Shown here piece by piece: positions 1 through 8,390 of a stretch of DNA of 64,000 nt. This stretch comes from Maricaulis sp965242785 (GTDB taxonomy: Bacteria > Pseudomonadota > Alphaproteobacteria > Caulobacterales > Maricaulaceae), in contig CBDETA010000004.1 of assembly GCA_965242785.1 (NCBI GenBank), positions 1,178,001-1,242,000 on the forward strand, in the 5' to 3' direction. The notes beneath the pieces were generated by a model. The model worked only from the letters and a program-made list of their open reading frames with translations, ran no database searches and was not told where the DNA came from. The first letter of the stretch is position 1; each line of letters starts with the position of its first letter. The position numbers and the translations under genes are program-made.

Positions 1-1
1 T

Positions 2-151
2 GGGCGCGTCCTGCTGTTCACACGCGGCGAGCCGCGCTCGGACGGCACGCGTTACGAAATCTGGAGCATCGACCTGGCCGGATTCAATCTCAGGCGGCTG
101 GCAACCGGCGGCATGGCGTCCGATCCCGCGTGGTCGCCCTTGATTGAATGA
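2..151 (+). CDS. tolB: TolB C-terminal end (partial)
   Basis: Open from the left edge to the TGA at 149-151 (49 codons). The last residues follow a beta-propeller blade pattern typical of TolB: a strand reading TRYEIWSIDLAG, then NLRRLATGG, then the terminal SDPAWSP motif. TolB is the periplasmic propeller of the Tol-Pal system, which contacts Pal and the inner-membrane TolQRA complex during outer-membrane constriction. Its position directly before pal and cpoB is the conserved tol order. The rest of the gene lies outside the window. Confidence 0.9.
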   Translation, partial: GRVLLFTRGEPRSDGTRYEIWSIDLAGFNLRRLATGGMASDPAWSPLIE

Positions 152-212
152 CAAATTTCTGCGTAACGTTTGCGCCGAAGGCGGCACCGCTGGGGGGGTC
201 GTATTCCATGAT

Positions 213-226
213 CGTCACGCGTGACG
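213..226. promoter_or_regulatory. 14-bp perfect palindrome between tolB and pal
   Basis: CGTCACGCGTGACG reads identically on both strands and lies about 52 bp before the pal start codon, in a 127-bp gap. It could be a protein-binding operator or a small hairpin in the tolB-pal mRNA. There is no T-tract, so it is not an intrinsic terminator. Function is unknown. Confidence 0.4.
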
Positions 227-278
227 TGTACGAGTACGCCAGTTGCCATCAGGGCCTGGCTGCAAAAGGGTGTAGATT

Positions 279-797
279 ATGAATATCAAACTGCTTGCCG
301 TCGCAGCGCTCGGAGCCTTCGCTACCGCTTGCGCGTCGACGCCGCCTGCTGAAGAGCCGGAAGCACCGATCGAACGGCCGGTCGAGACCGTGGACAATAC
401 GCCTGTGGTTGACCAGGGCCCGATCGCAGGCTCGCGCGAGCACTTCGTCCAAACCGCCGGTGATCGCGTGTTCTACGGCCTGGACCGGCATGACCTGTCC
501 GCCGAAGCCCGGGAAACCCTGCGTCGTCAGGCTGCCTGGCTGGCCAGCTATCCGGATGCGCGCATCCTGATTGCCGGCAATTGCGACGAGCGTGGCACCC
601 GCGAATACAACCTGGCCCTCGGCGCGCGCCGTGCCAATGCGGCCCGGGACTTCCTGATCACGCAAGGTGTGGAACCGGCCCGCATCTCCACCACCTCGTA
701 CGGCAAGGAGCAGCCGACCTGCCGCCAGTCGAACGAGCAGTGCTGGGCGATCAACCGGAACGCCACGACCACGATTACCAGCGGCTACACCAACTAG
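279..797 (+). CDS. pal: Peptidoglycan-associated lipoprotein Pal
   Basis: This 172-aa protein anchors the outer membrane to peptidoglycan and is the outer-membrane end of the Tol-Pal system. The N-terminus is a lipoprotein signal with the lipidated cysteine at residue 18 in FATAC. A Pro/Glu-rich linker follows. The C-terminal half (from about residue 60) is an OmpA-like peptidoglycan-binding domain with the conserved NCDERGTREYN segment and the loop ending in SYGKEQP. Length is typical of alphaproteobacterial Pal. The start is ATG at 279 with AAAGGG about 10 bases upstream. It follows tolB and precedes cpoB, separated from the latter by a terminator-like hairpin. Confidence 0.96.
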   Translation: MNIKLLAVAALGAFATACASTPPAEEPEAPIERPVETVDNTPVVDQGPIAGSREHFVQTAGDRVFYGLDRHDLSAEARETLRRQAAWLASYPDARILIAGNCDERGTREYNLALGARRANAARDFLITQGVEPARISTTSYGKEQPTCRQSNEQCWAINRNATTTITSGYTN

Positions 798-817
798 TCC
801 TGCTGGTTCAGCAAGCA

Positions 818-853
818 AAAACGCCCGCGGCCCCGGAAGGCTGCGGGCGTTTT
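818..853 (+). terminator. Rho-independent terminator after pal
   Basis: AAACGCCCGC and GCGGGCGTTTT form a stem of about 10 bp around a GC-rich loop, ending in a short T run, 20 bp after the pal stop. It should partly uncouple pal from cpoB. Confidence 0.75.
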
Positions 854-935
854 CATGTCATCCGGCCAGAGCGGCCTTGCCGCCGGCCGGTCCGACGCCG
901 TAATTTCGCCGCGCTCGTCTGCAAGGTGCGTATCC

Positions 936-1841
936 ATGATGAAGTTCCTGTCCCTGCCTGTCGTCCTGTCAGCCCTCGTGCTGGCCGCTCCTGCCGATGC
1001 CCAGTCGCGTCGCGAAATGTCCGAACGGATCGACGCCGTGGAAGTGCGCGTCGGCCAGATAGAGGACCAGTTCTTGGCCGGCGACCCGGTCGCCGAAGCG
1101 CTGATGCGTCGTATCGACGAGATGGAATACCAGCTGCGCGCGCTGAACGGCGAGACCGAGCGTCTGGCTTTCGAGAACCGCCAGCTGCGCCAGCAGGTCG
1201 AGGCCCTGGAAGCCATGCTGGTAGAGCCCCAACCGGCTGAACCGGCGCTGGATGACGAAGCCGTGGCCTGGATGCGCGACGGTCTGGACGAAATGGACGG
1301 CGCCGATGTCGCCGTGGTCAATCCCAATGACCCCCACGGCGAAGCCCGGGCCCAGGCGACGGGTGTTCTGGGTTCATCCGCCACCCTGCGTCCGCGCGCG
1401 GGCAACGCGTCGGGCGGCGCTCTGGAAGGCTCTGCCCCGGCGGCTCCGGCCCAGCAGGACCCGGGCGAACTGTTTGCCCAGGCGCACGCCAGCCTTCTGG
1501 ATGGTGATTTCGGTGGCGCCCAGAGCGGGTTCGAGCGCTTTGTTCAAGACCATCCCGACCACGCCCAGGCGGGTGAGGCCTGGTACTGGCTGGGCGAAAC
1601 CTTCTTCGTCCGGTCCGATTTCGCCGAGGCCGCGGATGCGTACATCGCTTCCTTGCGCGGCAATCCGCGCGGCGAGAAGGCCCCGGACGCCCTGGTGCGC
1701 CTGGCCGCCTCGCTCAACGGCATGGGGCGCCAGTCCGATGCCTGCGCCACGCTCGACCGCTTCAACAGCCAATTCCCGAACGCCTCTGCGGCCTCGCGCG
1801 CCCGCGCCCGCCGCGAAGCGACCCGGGCCGGCTGCAGCTAG
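936..1841 (+). CDS. cpoB: Cell division coordinator CpoB (YbgF)
   Basis: This 301-aa periplasmic protein coordinates Tol-driven outer-membrane constriction with PBP1b-dependent septal peptidoglycan synthesis in known homologues. The true start is ATG at 936 (or 939), preceded by AAGGTG; an upstream extension to 855 would bury the signal peptide MMKFLSLPVVLSALVLAAPA. After a signal peptidase I site (ADAQS) comes a charged coiled coil (about residues 30-95), then an Ala/Pro-rich linker. C-terminal TPR repeats (about residues 180-300) carry the usual EAWYWLGETFF motif. It sits directly before tilS, 2 bp away, in the conserved tol-pal order. Confidence 0.93.
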   Translation: MMKFLSLPVVLSALVLAAPADAQSRREMSERIDAVEVRVGQIEDQFLAGDPVAEALMRRIDEMEYQLRALNGETERLAFENRQLRQQVEALEAMLVEPQPAEPALDDEAVAWMRDGLDEMDGADVAVVNPNDPHGEARAQATGVLGSSATLRPRAGNASGGALEGSAPAAPAQQDPGELFAQAHASLLDGDFGGAQSGFERFVQDHPDHAQAGEAWYWLGETFFVRSDFAEAADAYIASLRGNPRGEKAPDALVRLAASLNGMGRQSDACATLDRFNSQFPNASAASRARARREATRAGCS

Positions 1842-1843
1842 GC

Positions 1844-3283
1844 GTGTCGGCCGGGCTCCCGGAACGCGTCCACACCTGGCTTGATCGGCACACCGCGGAC
1901 CGCGAGACGCTCGCCCTGGCCTGTTCCGGAGGCGGCGACTCGGTCGCCCTGCTGCATCTGGCCTCCGACTGGGCGCACCGGCGGGGCCGCCGCCTTCATG
2001 TTCTCACCGTGGATCACGGCCTGCGTCCGGAAGCCGGCGGCGAGGCCGAGTTTGTCCGCCGCCTCAGTACTCGGCTCGGCTGGCCGTGCCAGATCCTGAA
2101 CTGGATCGGGGACAAGCCGGATACCGCCCTTCAGGAACAAGCCCGCCACGCGCGCCACAGCCTGCTGGCCAACGCCTGCGCGCAAACAGGTATTACTGAT
2201 CTCCTGCTGGCCCATACCCGCGACGACCAGGCCGAGACCGTCTGCATGCGCCTGATCGCCGGGGGGGGCTGGTACGGCGCCGCCGCGATGGCCGGCGTGG
2301 CACCGTCTCCCATCTGGCCACAGGGGCGTTGCCTCCGCCTGCTCAGGCCGCTGCTGGACGAAGGCCGGTCCGGCTTGCGCGACTGGCTGGCGCGCCGGGG
2401 CGAAACCTGGCTGGACGACCCGTCCAATACCGACCCGCGTTTTACCCGTATCCGCATCCGAGAAGCACTGGCCGGTGCTGCAGCGCGCATCGATCTGGTC
2501 CCCCGTCTTTCAGCATTGAGTTCGGACCTTCAACACCTGGTCCGCCAGGAAGGCCTGGCGGCTGCGGCTCTGGCGCGTCACAGCGTCCATCTGACCGCGT
2601 GGGGCGGTGCCAGCCTGGACCGCGACGCCCTGGTCCGGGCACGGCCCTGTGTGCGCCGCCGGTTGCTGGACGCCCTGATCCTGGCGGTGTCGGGGCAAGG
2701 CAGGCTTGCGGGCCGCGAAGCCGTTTCCATCATCGAGGCGGCCGTTCTGGAGGCAGAAACAGCCACAGCCGGCGGTGTCCTGTGCCGGCGCCAGGCCGGA
2801 AAAACCTGGATCGTGCGCGATCCGGGCGCCGTTCTGGGACGCGTGGACCGCTCCGCGTCGGCGAGGCTGATGCCCGATCCTGCTGGCGGCCAGACCTGGG
2901 ACGGACGTTTCTATCTTCCGCCCGGCCTCGGAAAATTCACCGCCGGCCCCTTGGGGGTGGACTATCGCGAAGTCGGGGAAGTCACTGTCCTTGAAGAGGT
3001 TCCTGGCTTTGCAAGAGCTGGCTTGCTCGCTCTGCGCGACGCCGGTCGCGTGCTGACCATCCCCGGTGTGTGGGCCAGAACAGCGTTGTTTCAGCAAATC
3101 GAAACGCTCGTTGCGCATAGATTTTGCACCCGGCTGCTACCGGCAGAGCCGCCGGTGTGGTTTGATACAGAGGACTGCTGCCGTGCCGATCCCCTGTCGC
3201 ACAAGCTGGCAAAACGGGCGCCGAATGCCCATATCCGGTCCACAAAGACCGATAGATTGAACGGACATCACGCATGCAAATGA
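1844..3283 (+). CDS. tilS: tRNA(Ile)-lysidine synthase TilS
   Basis: TilS adds lysine to C34 of tRNA-Ile(CAU) using ATP, switching it from AUG to AUA decoding; it is normally essential. The N-type ATP-pyrophosphatase PP-loop SGGGDS is at residues 28-33, followed by TVDHGLRPEAGGEAEF and the HTRDDQAET motif, all family hallmarks. The 479-aa length fits TilS with its C-terminal tRNA-binding domains. The start is GTG at 1844, two bases after the cpoB stop. The 3' end overlaps the ftsH start by 10 bp, suggesting translational coupling. Confidence 0.93.
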   Translation: MSAGLPERVHTWLDRHTADRETLALACSGGGDSVALLHLASDWAHRRGRRLHVLTVDHGLRPEAGGEAEFVRRLSTRLGWPCQILNWIGDKPDTALQEQARHARHSLLANACAQTGITDLLLAHTRDDQAETVCMRLIAGGGWYGAAAMAGVAPSPIWPQGRCLRLLRPLLDEGRSGLRDWLARRGETWLDDPSNTDPRFTRIRIREALAGAAARIDLVPRLSALSSDLQHLVRQEGLAAAALARHSVHLTAWGGASLDRDALVRARPCVRRRLLDALILAVSGQGRLAGREAVSIIEAAVLEAETATAGGVLCRRQAGKTWIVRDPGAVLGRVDRSASARLMPDPAGGQTWDGRFYLPPGLGKFTAGPLGVDYREVGEVTVLEEVPGFARAGLLALRDAGRVLTIPGVWARTALFQQIETLVAHRFCTRLLPAEPPVWFDTEDCCRADPLSHKLAKRAPNAHIRSTKTDRLNGHHACK

Positions 3284-5190
3284 GAAATCTTGCGATCTGG
3301 GCCCTCGTTCTGGTGCTGTTGCTGGCCCTGTTCCAGCTGCTGCAGAACTCCTCGCAAACCGCTCCGGCGGCCCGTGAGGTGTCCTATTCGCAGCTCCTCA
3401 ACCGGGTGGAGCGCGGCGATATTTCTCAAGTCGTCATCCAGGGCGATCAGATCCGGGCGACCGGCGGTGGTGGCGAGGTCCTGTCCGCGACCCTGCCGCC
3501 GCAGGATGTCGACACTGTGCGCCTGCTGCGTGAGGCCGGCATTGATATCCAGGTCGAGGAAGCCACCCAGGAAAACAATATCCTGGTCTCCATGCTGCTG
3601 AACTGGTTCCCCTTCCTGCTGCTGATCGGGGTGTGGATCTTCTTCATGCGCCAGATGCAGGGCGGTGGCCGCGGTGGCGCGATGGGCTTTGGCAAGTCCA
3701 AGGCGCGCCTGTTGACCGAGCATCATGGCCGCAAGACCTTTGACGACGTTGCCGGCGTCGACGAAGCCAAGGAAGAGCTGCAGGAAGTCGTCGAATTCCT
3801 CAAGGATCCGTCGAAATTCCAGCGCCTGGGCGGCAAGATCCCGAAAGGCGCGCTGCTGGTCGGCCCTCCGGGCACCGGCAAGACGCTGTTGGCCCGTGCG
3901 GTGGCCGGCGAAGCCAATGTGCCCTTCTTCACCATTTCCGGCTCGGACTTCGTGGAGATGTTTGTCGGCGTCGGCGCCAGCCGCGTCCGCGACATGTTCG
4001 AACAGGCCAAGAAGAACGCCCCCTGCATCATCTTCATCGACGAGATCGACGCGGTCGGCCGCTCGCGCGGTGCCGGCCTGGGTGGCGGCAATGACGAACG
4101 CGAACAGACGCTGAACCAGCTGCTGGTCGAGATGGATGGATTCGAGGCGAATGAAGGCATCATCCTGATCGCGGCGACCAACCGTCCGGACGTGCTGGAT
4201 CCGGCGCTGCTGCGTCCCGGCCGCTTCGATCGTCAGGTCGTGGTGCCTAATCCGGACATCACCGGCCGCGAGAAGATTCTCAAGGTCCACATGCGCGATG
4301 TGCCGCTGGGTTCGGACGTCGATGCCAAGACCATCGCGCGCGGAACGCCCGGCTTTTCAGGCGCCGACCTGGCCAATCTGGTGAACGAGGCCGCATTGCT
4401 GGCGGCGCGCCGCAACAAGCGCCTGGTTTCGATGCAGGAATTCGAGGACGCCAAGGACAAGGTGCTGATGGGGCCGGAGCGCCGGTCCATGGTGATGTCC
4501 GAGAAGGAAAAGGAGCTTACCGCCTACCACGAGGCCGGGCACGCCATCGTGGCGATGAACGTCCCCGAGGCGGATCCGGTCCACAAGGCCACGATCATTC
4601 CGCGCGGGCGCGCGCTGGGCATGGTGATGCGCCTGCCCGAAGCCGACAAGCTTTCGGAAAACTACACCCAGATGACCTCTTTCCTGGCCATCGCCATGGG
4701 TGGCCGCATCGCGGAAGAGCTGAAGTTCGGCAAGGACAAGATCACTTCCGGTGCATCGTCGGACATCCAGCAGGCGACCCGTATGGCCCGCGCCATGATC
4801 ACCCGCTGGGGCTTCTCCGATGAACTCGGCACGATCGATTATTCCGACGACAATGGTCAGAACGTCTTTCTGGGTCAGGAAATCACCCGGTCCAAGGCGA
4901 TCTCCAGCGAAACCGCGCACACGATCGAGAAGGAAGTCCGCCGCCTGATCGATGAAGCCAATGAGACCGCCCGGCGCATCCTGACCGAGAAGAAGAAGGA
5001 TTGGGAAACGCTCGCCGAGGGGCTGCTGGAATACGAGACCCTGTCCGGCAGCGAGATCACCGATCTCCTGAACGGCAAACCGCCCAGCCGCCCTGACGAG
5101 GACACCGCCCCGCCCTCCGCCCCGCCAGCCAGCGCCGTGCCGACCACGGATGAGGGCCCGGACGGCGATCCGGAGCCGCAGGGGGCCTGA
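3274..5190 (+). CDS. ftsH: ATP-dependent zinc metalloprotease FtsH
   Basis: This 638-aa membrane-anchored AAA+ protease degrades misfolded membrane proteins and regulators such as RpoH and LpxC. Two N-terminal membrane helices (about residues 5-25 and 105-125) flank a periplasmic domain. The Walker A GPPGTGKT lies at about residue 196, followed by Walker B IIFIDEIDAVG and the second region of homology ending LRPGRFDRQ. The zinc motif HEAGH is at 419-423. The C-terminus is Pro/Asp-rich and disordered. The start overlaps tilS; ATG at 3274 or 3280 are both possible. A strong terminator follows. RpoH, a classical FtsH substrate, is encoded at 46.4 kb. Confidence 0.97.
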   Translation: MQMRNLAIWALVLVLLLALFQLLQNSSQTAPAAREVSYSQLLNRVERGDISQVVIQGDQIRATGGGGEVLSATLPPQDVDTVRLLREAGIDIQVEEATQENNILVSMLLNWFPFLLLIGVWIFFMRQMQGGGRGGAMGFGKSKARLLTEHHGRKTFDDVAGVDEAKEELQEVVEFLKDPSKFQRLGGKIPKGALLVGPPGTGKTLLARAVAGEANVPFFTISGSDFVEMFVGVGASRVRDMFEQAKKNAPCIIFIDEIDAVGRSRGAGLGGGNDEREQTLNQLLVEMDGFEANEGIILIAATNRPDVLDPALLRPGRFDRQVVVPNPDITGREKILKVHMRDVPLGSDVDAKTIARGTPGFSGADLANLVNEAALLAARRNKRLVSMQEFEDAKDKVLMGPERRSMVMSEKEKELTAYHEAGHAIVAMNVPEADPVHKATIIPRGRALGMVMRLPEADKLSENYTQMTSFLAIAMGGRIAEELKFGKDKITSGASSDIQQATRMARAMITRWGFSDELGTIDYSDDNGQNVFLGQEITRSKAISSETAHTIEKEVRRLIDEANETARRILTEKKKDWETLAEGLLEYETLSGSEITDLLNGKPPSRPDEDTAPPSAPPASAVPTTDEGPDGDPEPQGA

Positions 5191-5210
5191 CGCAGCGCAT
5201 CCTTGATGAA

Positions 5211-5237
5211 GGGCGCTCCAGCGGAGCGCCCTTTTTT
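5211..5237 (+). terminator. Rho-independent terminator after ftsH
   Basis: GGGCGCTCC-AGC-GGAGCGCCC followed by six T: a perfect 9-bp stem 20 bp downstream of the ftsH stop. It ends the tol-tilS-ftsH transcript. Confidence 0.92.
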
Positions 5238-5298
5238 CATGCCCGGAAGTCGTTTGACCTTTTGCGCGCAGATGATAGGTTTGCGCGCGGAGGTGGCG

Positions 5299-5883
5299 AT
5301 GAGGGCTTTGGCAATATCGGGACTGGTTCTCGGCAGTACGCTTCTGGCCGGTTGCACGCTGGCGCCGGCCGAAGACGCGCCCTACCGTTTCACAGTCCAG
5401 ATCAGCTCTATGGGCTGCGAAAATTTCAATGCCAGTGGCGAGAGCTGGAGCCAGAAGCTCCCGGTCGCACCCGATGCGGCTCTGCGAATCCCGCTCAGCC
5501 CGGCCATCGCCCGCGACTTTGTTGTGAGTGCGACCGGGGAGGACCCCGTCGGGCCTGTCGGGATCTGGCTGGAGCCAGGCTCTGCCGCGATGAACTGGAA
5601 CTTGCGTATCGAGGCTGCTGTCGCGGGCGAGCCGCGCACATGGACACTGACGACGAACGGCGGCCATTTCGCATTCTATGCCATGAAGGCCCGATCGGAA
5701 TCGGGCGGCCCCGTTCCGCGATGGTGGTCCTACAGTTTGAGGGTGGAGCGTTGGTCCCCTTGGCAAGAGCGTCTGGGGCTGTCGCGACTTGTTGAATTCA
5801 TGCCGAACGGGCGGTCTGCGGCAGAGCACCACGCTTTGCCGAATTGCAATGCCTTTCGCGATGCGGTGCAGCCACAGATCTGA
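5299..5883 (+). CDS. Hypothetical lipoprotein
   Basis: A 194-aa protein of unknown function. The start is ATG at 5299 with GGAGG six bases upstream; starts further upstream lie in the ftsH terminator and are rejected. The N-terminus is a lipoprotein signal with lipobox LLAGC, so the mature protein is probably membrane-anchored at Cys19. The rest has alternating strands, a WSQKLP segment and no motif I recognise. It lies between the ftsH terminator and folP, in a position where many alphaproteobacteria have no gene. Confidence 0.75.
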   Translation: MRALAISGLVLGSTLLAGCTLAPAEDAPYRFTVQISSMGCENFNASGESWSQKLPVAPDAALRIPLSPAIARDFVVSATGEDPVGPVGIWLEPGSAAMNWNLRIEAAVAGEPRTWTLTTNGGHFAFYAMKARSESGGPVPRWWSYSLRVERWSPWQERLGLSRLVEFMPNGRSAAEHHALPNCNAFRDAVQPQI

Positions 5884-5932
5884 TCGCGTGTTCCGGCTTG
5901 CCAAGGCGGCCCGGCGAGATTAGCAAGCCGAC

Positions 5933-6763
5933 ATGCCCAAGCTTCGCACCCGTCGCAATTCGGACATTCCCTTCGTCATGGGCGTGCTCAATGTCACGCC
6001 GGACAGTTTCTCCGATGGCGGTCAGTGGATTGACCAGGAAGCGGCCGTCAACCGGGCGCTGGAAATGCTGAAGAACGGGGCCGATGTCATCGATATTGGT
6101 GGCGAGTCGACCCGGCCCGGTGCCGCGCCGGTCCCGGATGACGAGGAATTGCGCCGGGTCATTCCGGTGATCAAGGCGCTGCGCGAACGGACCGCGGCCC
6201 GCATTTCCATCGACACGTTCAAGCCGAACGTGGCCCGCGCGGCGGTCGAGGCCGGGGCGGATATCTGGAATGATGTCATGGCGCTGCGCCATGAAGGCGC
6301 GGTGGAGACGGCGGCCGAGCTGGGCGTGCCGGTGATCCTGATGCACATGTCCGGCACGCCGCAGACCATGCAGAAGAACCCGCAATATGACGACGTCGTC
6401 TCCGAGGTCTGTGACTTCCTGACCGAGCGTGCCGATATCGCCATGGCCGCCGGGGTCAGTGCCGACAGTATCTGGCTCGATCCGGGCATCGGTTTCGGCA
6501 AGTCCCTCGACCACAATCTGGCGCTGATGCACGACCTCGATGAGGTGATCGGGCTGGGCTATCCGGTGCTGTTCGGGGCGTCGCGCAAGCGCTTCATTGC
6601 CGCCATCGATGACGGAGCCGACGAAACCGAGCGTCTGGGCGGGTCGTTGGCCGCGGCCATGCGGGCGGCGCAGGCCGGCGTCGCCATGGTGCGCGTCCAC
6701 GATATCCGTATGACGGTGCAGGCGTTGAAGGTCCAGGCCGCGATCCGCAAGGGCAAGTCCTGA
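5933..6763 (+). CDS. folP: Dihydropteroate synthase FolP
   Basis: FolP condenses 6-hydroxymethyl-7,8-dihydropterin pyrophosphate with p-aminobenzoate to form dihydropteroate, the sulfonamide-sensitive step of folate synthesis. The 276-aa TIM barrel shows both family signatures: GVLNVTPDSFSDGG near residue 15 and DIGGESTRPGA near residue 55, plus LDPGIGFGK and GASRKRF. The start codon at 5933 has only a weak ribosome site. The stop overlaps the gdx start (TGATG). folP after ftsH is conserved synteny, but glmM, which often follows, is absent here. folE, from the same pathway, is at 18 kb. Confidence 0.95.
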   Translation: MPKLRTRRNSDIPFVMGVLNVTPDSFSDGGQWIDQEAAVNRALEMLKNGADVIDIGGESTRPGAAPVPDDEELRRVIPVIKALRERTAARISIDTFKPNVARAAVEAGADIWNDVMALRHEGAVETAAELGVPVILMHMSGTPQTMQKNPQYDDVVSEVCDFLTERADIAMAAGVSADSIWLDPGIGFGKSLDHNLALMHDLDEVIGLGYPVLFGASRKRFIAAIDDGADETERLGGSLAAAMRAAQAGVAMVRVHDIRMTVQALKVQAAIRKGKS

Positions 6764-7104
6764 TGCCGAACCTGCTGGGGCCCTGGACGCTGCTGGTCAT
6801 CGGCGGCGTGCTGGAGATGGCCTGGGCCATCGGCTTCAAGTATGTCGGCCGGGATTCCGCGCTCTGGCTCAAGGCCGGCGTCGCGCTGGCCCTGGCCGGG
6901 TCCATGGCGGCGCTCTTCTTCGCCATGCGGCAATTGCCGGCCGGAACCGCCTATGCGGTCTGGACCGGGATCGGCGCGATCGGCGTCGCGACAGTCGGCA
7001 TCCTGGTCTTCAAGGAGCCGGCCACCATCGCCCGCATCGTCTTCCTCACCCTGATCCTGATCGGCATCATCGGCCTGAAGGCGACTGCCGGCAGCGGCAA
7101 CTAG
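6763..7104 (+). CDS. gdx: SMR-family guanidinium exporter Gdx (SugE)
   Basis: A 113-aa small multidrug resistance protein with four predicted membrane helices. It has the SugE/Gdx pattern: the central acidic residue in VLEMAWAIGFKY, PAGTAYAVWTGIGAIG in helix 3 and IIGLK near the end. Characterised Gdx proteins exchange guanidinium for protons; the Trp-Ala-Gly/Lys pattern fits that subclass better than EmrE-type multidrug pumps. The start ATG overlaps the folP stop, so the two are co-translated. I saw no guanidine riboswitch upstream. The stop codon shares a CTAG with the convergent M24 peptidase. Confidence 0.88.
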   Translation: MPNLLGPWTLLVIGGVLEMAWAIGFKYVGRDSALWLKAGVALALAGSMAALFFAMRQLPAGTAYAVWTGIGAIGVATVGILVFKEPATIARIVFLTLILIGIIGLKATAGSGN

Positions 7105-8318
7105 CCAAACGGATCCTCGATCGATTTCGACGGCTGGGTGAACCAGCGCGGACCGTCCTCGGTCATGTAGAAATGGTCTTCCAGCCGGATGCCGAACCGG
7201 CCCGGCACACAGATCATCGGCTCATTGGAAAAACACATGCCCGGTGCCAGCGGCGTGTCATCGCCGCCGACCAGATAGGGCGCTTCGTGAATCTCCAGGC
7301 CGATGCCGTGGCCCGTCCGGTGCGGAATGCCGGGCAGGGCATAGCCGGGGCCGAAACCGCGCGCTTCCGCTTCGCGGCGCGCCGCTGCATCGACCGACGC
7401 GCAGGGCGCGCCCAGCCGGGCGGCCTCGAAAGCGGCCAGCTGGCAGGCCTTTTCGGCGTCCCAGACCTCGCGTTCGTACGCGGTGGGTGTGCCGAAGACA
7501 TAGCTGCGCGTGATATCCGACTGGTAGCCGTGCAGCGCACAGCCGGTATCGATCAGCACCATGTCGCCCGGTTCCAGGGCTTTCGGCCTGGCGACGCCGT
7601 GCGGGAAAGCCGTGTCCGGTCCGAACAGCACGATGCAGAACACCGACCCGCCCGGCGCACCGATCGCCTTGTGCGCCTTGTGGATGAATTCGGTGACCTC
7701 GCCGGTGGTGATGCCGGGACGCAGGATGCGCGCCGCCGCCTTGTGCACTTCCAGCGTCGCCGTCTTGGTCGCCTGCATCAGCGCCAGCTCGTCGGCATCC
7801 TTGCACTGCCGTGCGGACAGGATCAGCGCGTCGCCATCGCGACACTCTCCGGGCCAGCCGCGTTCCAGGGCGCGGGCGACGCTCAGCGGCGTGGCCGGAT
7901 CAATCGCCAGATCACCGCCCTCCAGGAGCGAACCCACGAGGGCATAGGGGCTCTCGTGTTCTTCCCAACCGCGCAGCGGCGCTTCAAGCCGCATGAAGCC
8001 TTCCAGCGTGCCGCGCTCGAATTCCGGCCCGACATAGGTGAGGCGGCCATCTGCGCCCAGCAGGGCGCCGACCAGGCGCTCTGAGGGACGCCAGACCAGG
8101 CCGGTGTAGTAGGTCAGATTGCTGCCAGCATTGATCCAGGCGGCGGCAAAGCCGTTTGCTTTCAATCGTTGCGCCAGCGCATCCAGCCGGGTGCGATAGC
8201 GTTCCACCGGGATCGGCCGGCAATGATCCAGCATCGGCTTCAGCCGGGCCAGCTCGGCCTCGGCCGTCGATCCGCCCACGCCGCGCGTGGTGATATTGGC
8301 TGTCAGTGTGTCGGTCAT
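7101..8318 (-). CDS. Xaa-Pro aminopeptidase / M24 family peptidase
   Basis: A 405-aa pita-bread metallopeptidase, probably cytoplasmic, cleaving N-terminal residues before proline. The C-terminal catalytic domain retains all five metal ligands: two Asp in LIDTGCALHGYQSDITR, His in HRTGHGIGLEIHE, Glu in FSNEPM and Glu in RLEDHF. The N-terminal creatinase-like domain contains NLTYYTG. I chose ATG at 8318 because it is preceded by GAGGGAGG; a longer start at 8351 lies in an inverted repeat. Its stop codon (TAG) overlaps that of gdx within CTAG. Confidence 0.9.
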   Translation of the reverse strand: MTDTLTANITTRGVGGSTAEAELARLKPMLDHCRPIPVERYRTRLDALAQRLKANGFAAAWINAGSNLTYYTGLVWRPSERLVGALLGADGRLTYVGPEFERGTLEGFMRLEAPLRGWEEHESPYALVGSLLEGGDLAIDPATPLSVARALERGWPGECRDGDALILSARQCKDADELALMQATKTATLEVHKAAARILRPGITTGEVTEFIHKAHKAIGAPGGSVFCIVLFGPDTAFPHGVARPKALEPGDMVLIDTGCALHGYQSDITRSYVFGTPTAYEREVWDAEKACQLAAFEAARLGAPCASVDAAARREAEARGFGPGYALPGIPHRTGHGIGLEIHEAPYLVGGDDTPLAPGMCFSNEPMICVPGRFGIRLEDHFYMTEDGPRWFTQPSKSIEDPFG

Positions 8319-8331
8319 GACCGGCCTCCCT

Positions 8332-8359
8332 CGGGGTTCATGCCTATCCATGAACCCCG
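8332..8359. repeat. Inverted repeat upstream of the M24 peptidase
   Basis: Perfect 10-bp arms CGGGGTTCAT and ATGAACCCCG surround an 8-base spacer, in the 72-bp gap between the cupin gene and the M24 gene, both on the minus strand. It could be a terminator-like hairpin for the cupin mRNA (no T run) or an operator for the peptidase gene. Confidence 0.45.
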
Positions 8360-8390
8360 GGGCGGCCGCCGTCCAGCGGGCGGGCTGGTC

